In this document: one piece after another, positions 1 through 8,749 of the stretch | Numbering within the stretch: the first letter of the stretch is position 1 | Layout of the letters: every line of letters starts with the position of its first letter | NCBI RefSeq assembly: GCF_022387135.1 | Contig: NZ_CP092462.1 | Span: 806,001-870,000, forward strand | DNA length: 64,000 bases | Direction of reading: 5' to 3' | From: Comamonas sp. B21-038 | GTDB lineage: Bacteria; Pseudomonadota; Gammaproteobacteria; Burkholderiales; Burkholderiaceae_C | Program-made: the position numbers and the translations under genes | The notes under the pieces: model-generated | The model's input: only the letters and a program-made list of their open reading frames with translations | Database searches by the model: none | What the model was told of the DNA's origin: nothing

Positions 1-1
1 T

Positions 2-496
2 GTCGTCAAACGCCGCAGCAAGCACATGGGCGAGTTTGGCAGCGCCACGGCCGCCGTCTACCGTTTGATCGAGGGGCTGAATGTGGCGGCCATTGCAGGC
101 CTGGGTGTGGCCTGCATTGGCTACCTCTGGGCCAACCGCCTGCTGCCGCTGGAGCTGCCGCAGCGCGCGCAGTGGGAGCTGGGCGTCTTCTTTGGGCTGT
201 GGCTGGCCGCGCTGCTGCATGGCCTTGTGCGCGCCCCGGCCAAGGCCTGGCTGGAGCAGATGGCACTGCTGGCTGCGCTCTGCCTGCTGCTGCCGGTGCT
301 GAATGCGTTGAGCGTGGGTGACCACTGGCCCGCGCAGCTGCTGCGTGGCGACTGGGAAAGCGCCGGCGTGGAGCTGGGCGCCTGGGCCTTTGGCCTGGCC
401 GCCGTCTGGGCCTGCCGTGTGCTGTGGCGCCGCCGCGCGTTGGTGGCGGGCAAGGCGGCATCTTCAACCGCAAACAAAGTACAGGTGGGCGCATGA
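2..496 (+). CDS. PepSY-associated TM helix protein, C-terminal part (cut by window edge)
   Basis: The reading frame is open to the left edge, so only the C-terminal part of about 165 residues is seen. It holds four hydrophobic segments separated by short loops, with a basic stretch (VVKRRSKH) just before the first one. The start of the segment (GEFGSATAAVYR) resembles the end of PepSY-associated transmembrane proteins, which sit in the inner membrane next to siderophore receptors and are thought to act in ferric-siderophore reduction or iron release. The following DUF3325 gene overlaps its stop by ATGA, an arrangement common for this pair. The family call rests on context and general similarity, because the PepSY domain itself lies outside the window. 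Confidence 0.65.
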   Translation, partial: VVKRRSKHMGEFGSATAAVYRLIEGLNVAAIAGLGVACIGYLWANRLLPLELPQRAQWELGVFFGLWLAALLHGLVRAPAKAWLEQMALLAALCLLLPVLNALSVGDHWPAQLLRGDWESAGVELGAWAFGLAAVWACRVLWRRRALVAGKAASSTANKVQVGA

Positions 497-840
497 CCAG
501 TTGGCAAGCATCTGGATACGCATTGGCGCTGGCCTTTTCCGGCATGACGGCCCTGGCCTTTGCGATGGACCGCCACCATGAGCAACTGACGGGCGAGCGA
601 GACATACCGCTGCGGCGCAGCCGCTTGCTGCGTCTGCTGGGCAGCTTGCTGCTGGCAGCCGCCGTGCTGCCCAGTGTGGGCGGCTGGGGCGCCACCGTGG
701 GGGTGGTGGCCTGGCTGGGTTGGATATCGGCCGGGGCACTGGTAGCAGTGTTGTGGATTGCGGCTGCGCCGCGCTGGGCGGCGCGTGCAGCGGCTGCGCT
801 GGCGCCGCTGGCCTTGTTGGGTTTGTGGTGGTGGGCCTGA
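493..840 (+). CDS. DUF3325 family small membrane protein
   Basis: This is a 115-residue inner-membrane protein with three predicted transmembrane helices (about residues 5-24, 44-62 and 68-112, the last region possibly two helices). Its ATG overlaps the stop of the preceding PepSY-type gene (ATGA), so the two are probably translationally coupled. DUF3325 proteins are typically found beside PepSY and DUF3649 proteins in siderophore-uptake loci. Their biochemical role is unknown. The MacAB-type exporter begins 84 bases downstream and could belong to the same transcript. Confidence 0.7.
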   Translation: MTSWQASGYALALAFSGMTALAFAMDRHHEQLTGERDIPLRRSRLLRLLGSLLLAAAVLPSVGGWGATVGVVAWLGWISAGALVAVLWIAAAPRWAARAAAALAPLALLGLWWWA

Positions 841-924
841 CGGCCTGCAAATGAATAACTGGGGGGCTATGGTGGGGGAAGCAATGAAGGGTATGCAGAA
901 GAACGTGGCCGAGGGAGAGATCTC

Positions 925-2103
925 ATGAAGGCCTCGCGCGTAGGAGTGACCGTGGTGGCCGTTGCGGCGGTAGTGGCAGCGGCGGTGCTGTGGTGGTCGG
1001 GCCGCCCGGCGATGGCCTACCAGAGCGAGCCGGTGGCGCGCCAGGATATCGAGGCCACGGTGACGGCGATTGGCACCTTGCAGCCGCGCAGCTATGTGGA
1101 TGTGGGTGCCCAGGTCTCGGGCCAGATCCTGAAGCTGAAGGTGGCGCCCGGTGCCGAGGTGGCCAAGGGCGATCTGCTGGTGGAGATTGACCCCAGCGTG
1201 CAGCGTGCGACGGTGGATGCGGGCCGTGCCTCGTTGGCGGGCCTGCGTGCCCAGCTGGCCGAGCAGCAGGCCCAGCACCGGCTGGCGGGCCAGCAGCTGC
1301 AACGCCAGCAGCAGCTGAGCGCGCACGAGGCCACACGCGAGGAAGACCTGCAGACTGCCCAGGCCAACCTGGCCATGGCCGTGGCGCGCATGGACCACTT
1401 GAAGGCCCAGATCAGCCAGACCCAGGCATCGCTGAAGGCCGACGAGGCACGCCTGGGCTACACCCGCATCTATGCGCCGATGGCGGGCACCGTGGTGTCG
1501 GTCGAGGCACGTGAGGGCCAGACGCTGAACGCGACCTACCAGACGCCCAATATCCTGCGCATTGCCGATCTGTCGGCGATGACGGTCTGGACCGAGGTGT
1601 CCGAGGCCGATGTGCGCAGGGTCAAGGAGGGCATGCCGGTCTACTTCACCACCTTGGGGGGCGCGGGCCAGACCAAGCCCCGGCGCTGGCAGGGCCAGGT
1701 GCGCCAGGTGCTGCCCGCGCCCGCTGCCAGCCAGGCCCAGCCGGCCGGCAATGCGCAGACGCCGGCACCCGCCACCAAGGCCGTGGCCTATACCGTGCTG
1801 TTTGACGTGGGCAACGACGACGCCGAGCTGATGCCGCAGATGACGGCGCAGGTCGTGTTTGTCAGCGCCCGTGCCAGCCAGGCGCTGGCGGTGGCGCTGA
1901 CGGCGGTGGAAGAAGACAAGGCCCGCGACGGCGCCCATGTGGCCCGGGTGCTGGATGCCGGTGGCCAACCCCAGACCCGCAAGGTGAAGCTGGGCATACG
2001 CAGCCGCCACCAGGTGGAGGTGCTGGAGGGCCTGGCCGAAGGCGAGAAGGTCGTCACCGGCGAGACCGCGCTGGAGCGTGGCCCCAGGTGGCTGCAATGG
2101 TGA
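925..2103 (+). CDS. macA: MacA-like periplasmic adaptor subunit of an ABC efflux pump
   Basis: This 392-residue membrane-fusion protein bridges an inner-membrane MacB-type ATPase and an outer-membrane channel. One N-terminal membrane anchor spans about residues 7-24. A split biotinyl-lipoyl domain follows, with the half motif GAQVSGQILKLKVAPGAEV near residue 62. A long Ala/Gln-rich coiled-coil hairpin covers about residues 90-170 and beta-barrel and membrane-proximal domains complete the protein. The length is close to E. coli MacA (371). A GGGAGA-like Shine-Dalgarno lies just upstream of the ATG. Its stop overlaps the start of macB, and an outer-membrane factor follows, so all three pump parts are encoded together. 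The substrate is not shown. The upstream iron-type genes make a siderophore one possibility. Confidence 0.85.
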   Translation: MKASRVGVTVVAVAAVVAAAVLWWSGRPAMAYQSEPVARQDIEATVTAIGTLQPRSYVDVGAQVSGQILKLKVAPGAEVAKGDLLVEIDPSVQRATVDAGRASLAGLRAQLAEQQAQHRLAGQQLQRQQQLSAHEATREEDLQTAQANLAMAVARMDHLKAQISQTQASLKADEARLGYTRIYAPMAGTVVSVEAREGQTLNATYQTPNILRIADLSAMTVWTEVSEADVRRVKEGMPVYFTTLGGAGQTKPRRWQGQVRQVLPAPAASQAQPAGNAQTPAPATKAVAYTVLFDVGNDDAELMPQMTAQVVFVSARASQALAVALTAVEEDKARDGAHVARVLDAGGQPQTRKVKLGIRSRHQVEVLEGLAEGEKVVTGETALERGPRWLQW

Positions 2104-4118
2104 GCGGCCCGGTTGACGCAAACCAGCCACTGATCGCACTGCGGGGCATTCGCAAACACTATGGCGACCCCGCCAGCGGCCAGCCGCTGGTGACCGTGCT
2201 GCATGGCATTGACCTGGATATCTACGCGGGCGAATTTGTGGCCGTCGTGGGCAGCTCGGGCTCGGGCAAGTCCACCTTGATGAACATCCTGGGCTGCCTG
2301 GACCGGCCCAGCGACGGCAGCTACCACTTCCAGGGCCAGGATGTGGCGCAGTTCGACTCGGACGCGCTGGCCTGGCTGCGGCGCGAGGCCTTTGGCTTTG
2401 TCTTCCAGGGCTACCACCTGATTGCCAGCGAAAGCGCCAGTGAGAACGTGGAGATGCCGGCCATCTACTCCGGCCTGCCGAAGGGCGAGCGGGTGCAGCG
2501 CGCGCAGTCTCTGCTGCAACGCCTGGGCCTGGGCGAGCGCCTGGGCAACCGGCCCAACCAGCTCTCGGGCGGGCAGCAGCAGCGCGTGTCGATTGCGCGG
2601 GCGCTGATGAATGGCGGCCACATCATCCTGGCCGACGAGCCCACGGGAGCACTTGATTCGCACAGCGGTGCCGAGGTGATGGCGCTGCTGCGCGAGCTGG
2701 CCGCCGCCGGCCACACCATCATCCTGATCACCCACGACCGCGAAGTGGCGGCGCAGGCGCAACGCGTCATCGAGATCAGCGACGGCCGCATTGTGGGCGA
2801 CAGCGCCAGCCAGCCCGAAGCAGCGCCCGCCGCCGCAACTGCAACTGCGAGTGCAAGCACAGGCGAGGGCACGCGCATGCAGCTGGCGCCGGTGCCCCAG
2901 GGCGGCAGTGCGTCGGCCACGCCACTGTGGGCCGAGCTGCTGGAGGCCGCGCGCTCGGCCTGGCGGGGCATGCGCCTCAACCGGGTGCGCACCAGCCTGA
3001 CCTTGCTGGGCATTGTGATCGGCGTGGTGTCGGTGATCGTGATGCTGGCCATTGGCGAAGGCGCGCGGCGCAAGGTGGTCGAGCAGATGGGCACCATGGG
3101 CACGGCGATCCTCTACATGGGCAGCAAGCCGCCAGCGACCGGCGGGCCCGCTGGCCAGATAACAGAGGAAGACCTGGACGCCTTGCGTGAGCTGCCCGAG
3201 ATACGGCGCGTGATGCCGGTGATTGGCGACCCCGTCACGGTGCGCTATGGCAATGCCGACAAGCAGGTCTATGTGTTTGCCGCCAGCGAAGAAATGCCGC
3301 TGGTGCACCACTGGAAGCCCAAGCTGGGCCGCTACTACACGGACACCGAGGACCGCGACCTGGCGCCGCTGGTGGTGCTGGGCCACAAGGCGCACAAGCA
3401 CTTCTTCCCCGACACGCCCAACCCGCTGGGGCGGCAGCTGATCATCGGCACCTCGGCCTTCGAGGTGATTGGCGTGATGAGCGAGCGCGGGGCGGATTCG
3501 GGCGCGCAGGACTATGACGACATGGTCTTCATCCCCTACCAATCGGGCCGGGCACGCGTCTACCAGGCGCAGACCCAGCCAGACTATGTGGTGGTGGAGG
3601 CCATGTCCTCCGAGGTGGTCAACGAGGCTGAGGCGGCCATTCACCGCGTGCTGCTGGCCCGCCATGGCGGCCGCGAGGACTTTGGCATCGGCAATGCCGC
3701 CGCACGCATCCAGGCCGAGGCGGCCACGCGCCAGAGCATGGCGGTGATGCTGGGGCTGATTGCCGCGGTGTCGCTGGTGGTGGGCGGCATTGGCGTGATG
3801 AATGTGATGCTGATGACGGTGCGCGAGCGCACGCGGGAGATCGGCATCCGCATGGCGGTGGGTGCGCGGCAGAGCGACATCCTGCGCCAGTTCTTGACCG
3901 AGGCCAGCCTGGTGACCCTGTCCGGTGGCACCGTGGGCCTGGTGGTGGGCGCGCTGGTAGGCGCCGTGCTGGTGCTGGCCGGTGTTCCCGTGGTGTTTTC
4001 CATCCGCGCCATGGCCGGTGCCTTTGCCTGTGCGGTGGTCACCGGTCTGGTGTTTGGTTACATGCCGGCCAAGACGGCCGCGCGCCTGGACCCGGTACGG
4101 GCCCTGGCAGGAGAGTGA
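2097..4118 (+). CDS. macB: MacB-like ABC exporter, fused ATPase and permease
   Basis: This 673-residue protein carries an N-terminal ABC ATPase and a C-terminal MacB-type permease. The ATPase shows Walker A GSSGSGKS (about residues 52-59), the signature LSGGQQQR and Walker B with DEPTGALD. A variable Ala-rich linker leads to the first membrane helix (near residue 300), a large periplasmic domain and three C-terminal helices ending in the FtsX-like segment with RTREIGIRMAVGA. MacB proteins are mechanotransmitters that drive efflux from the periplasm with MacA and a TolC-type channel. I chose the ATG at 2097, which overlaps the macA stop, over an in-frame GTG nine bases upstream. The OmpA-like order macA-macB-channel supports a complete pump. 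Confidence 0.88.
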   Translation: MVSGPVDANQPLIALRGIRKHYGDPASGQPLVTVLHGIDLDIYAGEFVAVVGSSGSGKSTLMNILGCLDRPSDGSYHFQGQDVAQFDSDALAWLRREAFGFVFQGYHLIASESASENVEMPAIYSGLPKGERVQRAQSLLQRLGLGERLGNRPNQLSGGQQQRVSIARALMNGGHIILADEPTGALDSHSGAEVMALLRELAAAGHTIILITHDREVAAQAQRVIEISDGRIVGDSASQPEAAPAAATATASASTGEGTRMQLAPVPQGGSASATPLWAELLEAARSAWRGMRLNRVRTSLTLLGIVIGVVSVIVMLAIGEGARRKVVEQMGTMGTAILYMGSKPPATGGPAGQITEEDLDALRELPEIRRVMPVIGDPVTVRYGNADKQVYVFAASEEMPLVHHWKPKLGRYYTDTEDRDLAPLVVLGHKAHKHFFPDTPNPLGRQLIIGTSAFEVIGVMSERGADSGAQDYDDMVFIPYQSGRARVYQAQTQPDYVVVEAMSSEVVNEAEAAIHRVLLARHGGREDFGIGNAAARIQAEAATRQSMAVMLGLIAAVSLVVGGIGVMNVMLMTVRERTREIGIRMAVGARQSDILRQFLTEASLVTLSGGTVGLVVGALVGAVLVLAGVPVVFSIRAMAGAFACAVVTGLVFGYMPAKTAARLDPVRALAGE

Positions 4119-4120
4119 GT

Positions 4121-5530
4121 ATGCAGATCTTCCCAATCGCCAGCGCGCTGGCAGCAGCCCTGGTGCTGGCTGGCTGTGTGTCTGCGCCGCCCCAGGTGCA
4201 GCAGTCGCAGTGGCAGGCGCTGGATGTGCCCGCCCAATGGCAGCGCAGCGACGGCGCCACTGGCCAGCGCGATGCCGTCAGCCAGGGCTGGTGGCGCAGC
4301 TTTGGCAGCGCGGAGCTGGATGCGCTGGTGGCCGATGCCCAGCAGCACAGCCTGGATGTGGCCGCCGCCATGGCCAGGGTGCAGCAGGCACAGGCCAGCG
4401 CCCGCTATGCCGGGGCCGAGCTGTTGCCCACCGTCAATGCCACGGCCCAGGCCGGGCACCAGGGCCGGCTGGGCGGCCATGCCGAGACGACGGGCCGTAA
4501 CCTGTCCGTCGGCCTGGCTGCCAGCTATGAGCTGGACCTTTGGGGCCGTCTGCAGTCGCAGCGCGATGCGGCAGGCGCTGCACTGCGCGCCAGCAGTTTT
4601 GACCACGACACGGTGCGCCTGTCGGTCACCGCCGCAGTCGCAGATGCCTGGCTGCTGAACGTGGGCCTGCGTGAGCGCGGCGAGATTGCCCAGCGCAATC
4701 TGCAAACCGCCGAGCGCCTGCTGGCGCTGGTCGAATCCAAGGCCAATTTTGGCGCGGCCACATCGCTGGAGCTGGCACAACAACGCGGCCTGGTGGCGGC
4801 GCAACGCCGCGCGCTGGCGGCCCTGGACCAGCAGCAGGCCGATGCCCAGCGCAGCCTGGCCTTGCTGCTGGGCCAGGCGCAAGGCCCTGCCGTCAGCCAA
4901 AGCAGTGTGCTGGCCTTGCAGGTGCCCCGCATCGACCAGGGCGAGCCCATCGAGCTGGTCACCCGCCGGCCCGACATTGCCCGCGCCGAGGCCCGCTTGC
5001 AGGCGGCCGATGCCGACCTGGAAGCCGCACGCGCCGCGATGCTGCCCCGCCTGAGCTTGACGGCCGAGCTGGGCGCACAAGGCCGGCAACTGCACCGCGT
5101 GCTGGACAACCCGCTGTACTCGCTGGCCGCTGGCCTGGCTGCGCCCATCTTTGATGCCGGCCGCCTGGCCGCCAACCGCGACCTGGTGATCGCCCAGCGC
5201 GAGGAGCTGCTGCTGGCCTACCGCCAGAGCATTGTCCAGGCCTTCAGCGATGTGCAGACTGCCCTGAACGCCGTTGCCGGTATGCAGCAGCAGGCGCTGG
5301 CGCAAGAGGAGGAACTGCGCCAGGCCCGCAAGGCGCTGGCGCTGGCCGAGGCCCGTTACCGCGCCGGCGCCGAGACCCAGCTGGTGCTGCTCGACACGCA
5401 GCGCTCGCTGTACCAGGCGCAGGACTTGGCGGTGCAGCTGCACCAGGAGCGCCTGCGCGCCAGCGTGGCCTTGTACAAGGCGCTGGGCGGCGGCTGGGGG
5501 CAGGTGCAGGGCGAGCCCACCAAGGGCTAG
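4121..5530 (+). CDS. NodT/OprM-family outer-membrane efflux lipoprotein
   Basis: This 469-residue outer-membrane channel of the RND/MacAB efflux family has a lipoprotein signal ending in the lipobox LAGC, so C19 should be lipidated. Two outer-membrane-efflux repeats follow, rich in long amphipathic Ala/Gln helices, with the family hallmark WWRSFG near residue 60 and ELVTRRPDIARAEARLQAADA in the second half. It starts three bases after the macB stop. An in-frame GTG six bases earlier is possible, but the ATG sits at good spacing from GCAGGAG. It should complete the MacA-MacB pump by opening the outer-membrane exit duct. Confidence 0.85.
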   Translation: MQIFPIASALAAALVLAGCVSAPPQVQQSQWQALDVPAQWQRSDGATGQRDAVSQGWWRSFGSAELDALVADAQQHSLDVAAAMARVQQAQASARYAGAELLPTVNATAQAGHQGRLGGHAETTGRNLSVGLAASYELDLWGRLQSQRDAAGAALRASSFDHDTVRLSVTAAVADAWLLNVGLRERGEIAQRNLQTAERLLALVESKANFGAATSLELAQQRGLVAAQRRALAALDQQQADAQRSLALLLGQAQGPAVSQSSVLALQVPRIDQGEPIELVTRRPDIARAEARLQAADADLEAARAAMLPRLSLTAELGAQGRQLHRVLDNPLYSLAAGLAAPIFDAGRLAANRDLVIAQREELLLAYRQSIVQAFSDVQTALNAVAGMQQQALAQEEELRQARKALALAEARYRAGAETQLVLLDTQRSLYQAQDLAVQLHQERLRASVALYKALGGGWGQVQGEPTKG

Positions 5531-5805
5531 CGCTTTAACGCTTCTGGTTGGCCAATGCCGCCAAGGTGGTGGCCAGTGCGGTGGTGACGCGCCCGGTTGG
5601 TCCATGGCTTGCATGCCGGAGATGGAGCCGCTTTTGATCAAGCCCCTTAGCGCGCATGCCGCCATGAGCGGGGGCATGCTTGGGGGCTGGGATCAGGCTG
5701 TCGAGGCGTTGTGGAGGGTGGTGGCGACCACAAGCGGCCGTTCAAGGGCTATCCGCCAAGGCGGTCATTCCCTTGGTCGGATCCAGCGTTTTTAGATCAA
5801 TTATT

Positions 5806-5817
5806 CAACAATTGTTG
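5806..5817. promoter_or_regulatory. Candidate ArsR operator, 12-bp perfect palindrome upstream of arsR
   Basis: The sequence caacaattgttg is a perfect palindrome set in an AT-rich stretch, 12 bases before the arsR start codon. ArsR/SmtB repressors bind such imperfect AT-rich dyads over their own promoter and are released by As(III). The preceding roughly 275 bases (5531-5805) hold no convincing gene. Confidence 0.55.
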
Positions 5818-5829
5818 TATCATTGATAA

Positions 5830-6153
5830 ATGCAAGAAGCCCAAGTGATCCGCTCCCTCTCTGCCCTGGCCCATGAAGCACGCCTGCGCGTGTTTCGTGC
5901 ATTGGTGGTCGCCGGGCCTGAAGGCCTGACCCCCAGTGCGTTGGCCGAGCAGTTGGGCATAGCCCCCAATGCGCTGTCGTTTCACCTCAAGGAGCTCTCT
6001 CACGCTGAGCTCGTGAGCCAGGAGAGACAGGGGCGCAATGTGCTTTATCGCGCGGCGTTTCCCGCGATGAATGGCCTGCTCGCGTACCTCGTCGACAACT
6101 GCTGTCAGGGCCAGGCTTGCACGCCAAATGCCTCGGCTTCGTGCCCTTGCTGA
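5830..6153 (+). CDS. arsR: Arsenite-responsive repressor, ArsR/SmtB family
   Basis: This 107-residue winged-helix repressor is first in the arsenic operon. The helix-turn-helix region spans about residues 35-60, with the recognition helix around NALSFHLKELSHAELV. The usual ELCVCDL site of plasmid-type ArsR is absent. Cysteines sit instead at the C-terminus: C91, C92, C97, C105 and C107. An adjacent pair followed by a third cysteine matches, as I recall, the arrangement in Acidithiobacillus ferrooxidans ArsR (C95, C96, C102), so the As(III) site is probably C91/C92/C97. The two extra cysteines in the final CPC are unusual. It should repress arsRBCH until arsenite binds. Confidence 0.9.
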   Translation: MQEAQVIRSLSALAHEARLRVFRALVVAGPEGLTPSALAEQLGIAPNALSFHLKELSHAELVSQERQGRNVLYRAAFPAMNGLLAYLVDNCCQGQACTPNASASCPC

Positions 6154-6180
6154 AGCTGTCTTTGCTAGGTGCAGTTCATC

Positions 6181-7470
6181 ATGTTGACGGCGATTCTGAT
6201 CTTCATCTTCACTCTGACCCTGGTTATCTGGCAGCCACGCGGCCTGGGCATTGGCTGGAGCGCCTCGCTGGGAGCCGGTATCGCATTGCTGCTGGGTGTC
6301 GTGCACTGGACCGATATACCGGTGGTCTGGAACATTGTCTGGAATGCCACGGCGACCTTTGTCGCCGTCATCATCATCAGCTTGTTGCTGGACGAGGCCG
6401 GATTCTTTGAATGGGCCGCGCTGCACTGTGCACGCTGGGGAGGCGGAAGCGGCGTCAAGCTGTTTGCCCTCATCGTGCTGCTGGGCGCTGCCGTGTCAGC
6501 CTTGTTCGCCAACGACGGAGCGGCCCTCATTCTCACTCCCATCGTGCTGGCCATGCTGGTCGCGCTGGGCTTCTCGGCAGCCGCAACGCTGGCATTTGTG
6601 ATGGCGGCTGGCTTCATTGCCGATACAGCCAGCCTCCCGCTGATCGTCTCCAACCTGGTCAACATCGTGTCCGCCGACTTTTTCAAGATCGGGTTCAGCG
6701 ACTACGCATCGGTGATGGTGCCGGTCACGGTGGTATCGGTCCTGGCCAGCCTTGGTGTGCTGCTGCTGTTCTTCCGGGGAAGCATTCCTGCGAGCTACAA
6801 CCTTGGCCAACTCAAGCAGCCTTCGGCAGCCATCCAGGACATGGCCACTTTCCGCGCGGGCTGGGTCGTCCTGGTCTTGCTGCTGCTGGGTTTCTTCGCC
6901 CTGGAGCCCTTGGGTGTTCCCGTCAGCGCGGTGGCAGCGGTCGGTGCTGCGATCTTGTTGGCCGTGGCGGCACGCAGCCCTGTGCTCAGCACCCGGAAAG
7001 TGTTGCACGGTGCGCCTTGGCAGATCGTAGTGTTCTCGCTAGGCATGTATCTGGTGGTCTATGGGCTGCGTAACGCGGGTCTGACGGATTACATCGCGAT
7101 GCTGCTGAACCAATTTGCAGCTGGTGGCATATGGACAGCATCGCTGGGAACAGGAGTGCTCTCTGCAGTTCTGTCATCCGTCATGAACAACATGCCCACG
7201 GTGTTGATCGGAGCCTTGTCCATCGATGCGTCGACGGCCAGCGGAACCGTCAAGGAGGCCATGGTCTACGCCAATGTGATCGGCTGCGATCTCGGCCCCA
7301 AGATCACGCCCATTGGCAGCCTGGCCACGTTGCTGTGGTTGCATGTGCTCGCCAAGAAGGGCACAACCATTGGCTGGGGCTACTACTTCAAGGTGGGTGC
7401 GGTGCTGACCATGCCGGTGCTGCTCATCACACTGGCGGCGCTGGCGCTGCGGCTCAGCCTGGCCTCATGA
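6181..7470 (+). CDS. arsB: Arsenite efflux permease ArsB
   Basis: This 429-residue inner-membrane carrier extrudes arsenite (and antimonite) using the proton motive force, or ATP when an ArsA partner exists. No arsA is seen here. About twelve hydrophobic segments are visible and the length equals E. coli ArsB. The N-terminus [19 protein letters not shown] lines up with E. coli ArsB, so I chose the ATG at 6181 over the in-frame GTG at 6169. Characteristic stretches are [18 protein letters not shown] and [11 protein letters not shown]. It lies between arsR and arsC on the same strand and is presumably ArsR-controlled. Confidence 0.93.
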   Translation: MLTAILIFIFTLTLVIWQPRGLGIGWSASLGAGIALLLGVVHWTDIPVVWNIVWNATATFVAVIIISLLLDEAGFFEWAALHCARWGGGSGVKLFALIVLLGAAVSALFANDGAALILTPIVLAMLVALGFSAAATLAFVMAAGFIADTASLPLIVSNLVNIVSADFFKIGFSDYASVMVPVTVVSVLASLGVLLLFFRGSIPASYNLGQLKQPSAAIQDMATFRAGWVVLVLLLLGFFALEPLGVPVSAVAAVGAAILLAVAARSPVLSTRKVLHGAPWQIVVFSLGMYLVVYGLRNAGLTDYIAMLLNQFAAGGIWTASLGTGVLSAVLSSVMNNMPTVLIGALSIDASTASGTVKEAMVYANVIGCDLGPKITPIGSLATLLWLHVLAKKGTTIGWGYYFKVGAVLTMPVLLITLAALALRLSLAS

Positions 7471-7496
7471 ACCTTTGCAACGGGAGAGCAACTGCG

Positions 7497-7928
7497 ATGA
7501 GCGACATCACGATTTACCACAACCCGGCCTGCGGCACTTCCCGCAATGTCTTGGCGCTGATCCGCAACAGCGGGGAGGATCCGGTCGTCATTGAATACCT
7601 CAAGACCCCGCCTGATCGCGCCACCCTCGTAGGCCTGATCCTAGCCATGGGCACGCCAGTGCGCGAACTGTTGCGCCAAAAAGGTACGCCGTATGACGAA
7701 CTTGGCCTGGGCGAGCCCCAATGGACGGATGCGCAGTTGATGGACTTCATGCTTCAGCACCCGATCCTCATCAATCGCCCCATCGTGGTCACCCCGCTGG
7801 GAACCCGCCTGTGCCGCCCCTCAGAGGCTGTGCTGGACATCCTGCCGCAGCCCCAGCAGGCCGCATTCTGCAAGGAAGACGGGGAAGCCGTCATTGACGC
7901 GAATGGACATCGAATTGACAAGCGCTGA
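7497..7928 (+). CDS. arsC: Arsenate reductase, glutaredoxin-coupled ArsC
   Basis: This 143-residue cytoplasmic enzyme reduces arsenate to arsenite with glutathione and glutaredoxin, supplying the substrate for ArsB. The catalytic motif HNPACGTSR is at residues 8-16 with the nucleophile C12. The NRPIVVTP segment carries one of the conserved arginines of the anion site and [13 protein letters not shown] follows. A GGGAGAGC ribosome-binding site precedes the ATG. Its 3' end overlaps the arsH start by 26 bases, so translation of the two is likely coupled. Confidence 0.92.
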   Translation: MSDITIYHNPACGTSRNVLALIRNSGEDPVVIEYLKTPPDRATLVGLILAMGTPVRELLRQKGTPYDELGLGEPQWTDAQLMDFMLQHPILINRPIVVTPLGTRLCRPSEAVLDILPQPQQAAFCKEDGEAVIDANGHRIDKR

Positions 7929-8631
7929 TCTACCGAACCTCGACGAACAAGCGTTCGAAAAGCCCTGCCTGGACCGCTTGTTGCCCGCCCAGCGCGCCAC
8001 GCATGCGCCTCGCATTCTGCTGCTGTATGGCTCCGTTCGTGAACGCTCCTACAGCCGGCTGCTGACCGAAGAGGCGGCGCGATTGCTGCGCACGATGGGT
8101 GCCGAGACCCGGATTTTTGATCCGCGTGGTTTGCCTTTACCTGATGGTGCGCCAGAAGACCATCCCAAGGTCAAAGCGCTGCGCGAACTGGCGCAATGGG
8201 CAGAAGGGATGGTTTGGACGTCACCGGAGCGCCATGGTGCGATGACCAGTGTTCTCAAAGCACAGATCGACTGGATACCTTTGTCAGTGGGTGTGGTTCG
8301 TCCGACCCAAGGCAAGACATTGGCCGTGATGCAGGTCTCGGGCGGCTCGCAGTCCTTCAATGCCGTCAACCAGATGCGCGTGTTGGGCCGCTGGATGCGC
8401 ATGGTCACCATCCCCAATCAGTCATCCGTGGCCAAGGCCTTTGCGGAGTTCGATGAGGCTGGCCGGATGAAGCCTTCGTCGTATTACGAAAGGGTGGTGG
8501 ACGTGATGGAAGAGCTGGTCAAATTCACACTGCTTACCCGAGACTGTTCGGACTATCTGGTGAGCCGCTATAGCGAGCGCCGTGAAAGTGCCCAACAGCT
8601 GTCAGATCGGGTCAATCAACGCAGCATCTGA
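7903..8631 (+). CDS. arsH: ArsH, NADPH-dependent FMN reductase / organoarsenical oxidase
   Basis: This 242-residue flavodoxin-fold protein has the phosphate-binding loop [12 protein letters not shown] near residue 45 and the ArsH signature [20 protein letters not shown] near residue 110. ArsH proteins use NADPH and FMN and are reported to oxidise trivalent methylarsenicals and aromatic arsenicals to the less toxic pentavalent forms. The gene completes a four-gene arsRBCH operon. An ATG at 7903 was chosen over a TTG nine bases upstream. Both lie inside the end of arsC. Following it, about 118 bases to 8749 hold no gene. Confidence 0.92.
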   Translation: MDIELTSADLPNLDEQAFEKPCLDRLLPAQRATHAPRILLLYGSVRERSYSRLLTEEAARLLRTMGAETRIFDPRGLPLPDGAPEDHPKVKALRELAQWAEGMVWTSPERHGAMTSVLKAQIDWIPLSVGVVRPTQGKTLAVMQVSGGSQSFNAVNQMRVLGRWMRMVTIPNQSSVAKAFAEFDEAGRMKPSSYYERVVDVMEELVKFTLLTRDCSDYLVSRYSERRESAQQLSDRVNQRSI

Positions 8632-8749
8632 CAGACGGGGCTGGCGGGCTGTGCATCTTGGTGCAAATCCAGTAGCTGGCCTTCTGCGCCAAAAAAGGCC
8701 CGTGGCTACCCTCAGCAGGCTTCGCGATAACCGCCGCCATCATGTGTCA

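Noticed and set aside
1788..4136. A 782-residue minus-strand frame opposite macB
   Set aside because: Walker motifs and permease helices on the plus strand are clear. The opposite frame is His/Arg-rich shadow.
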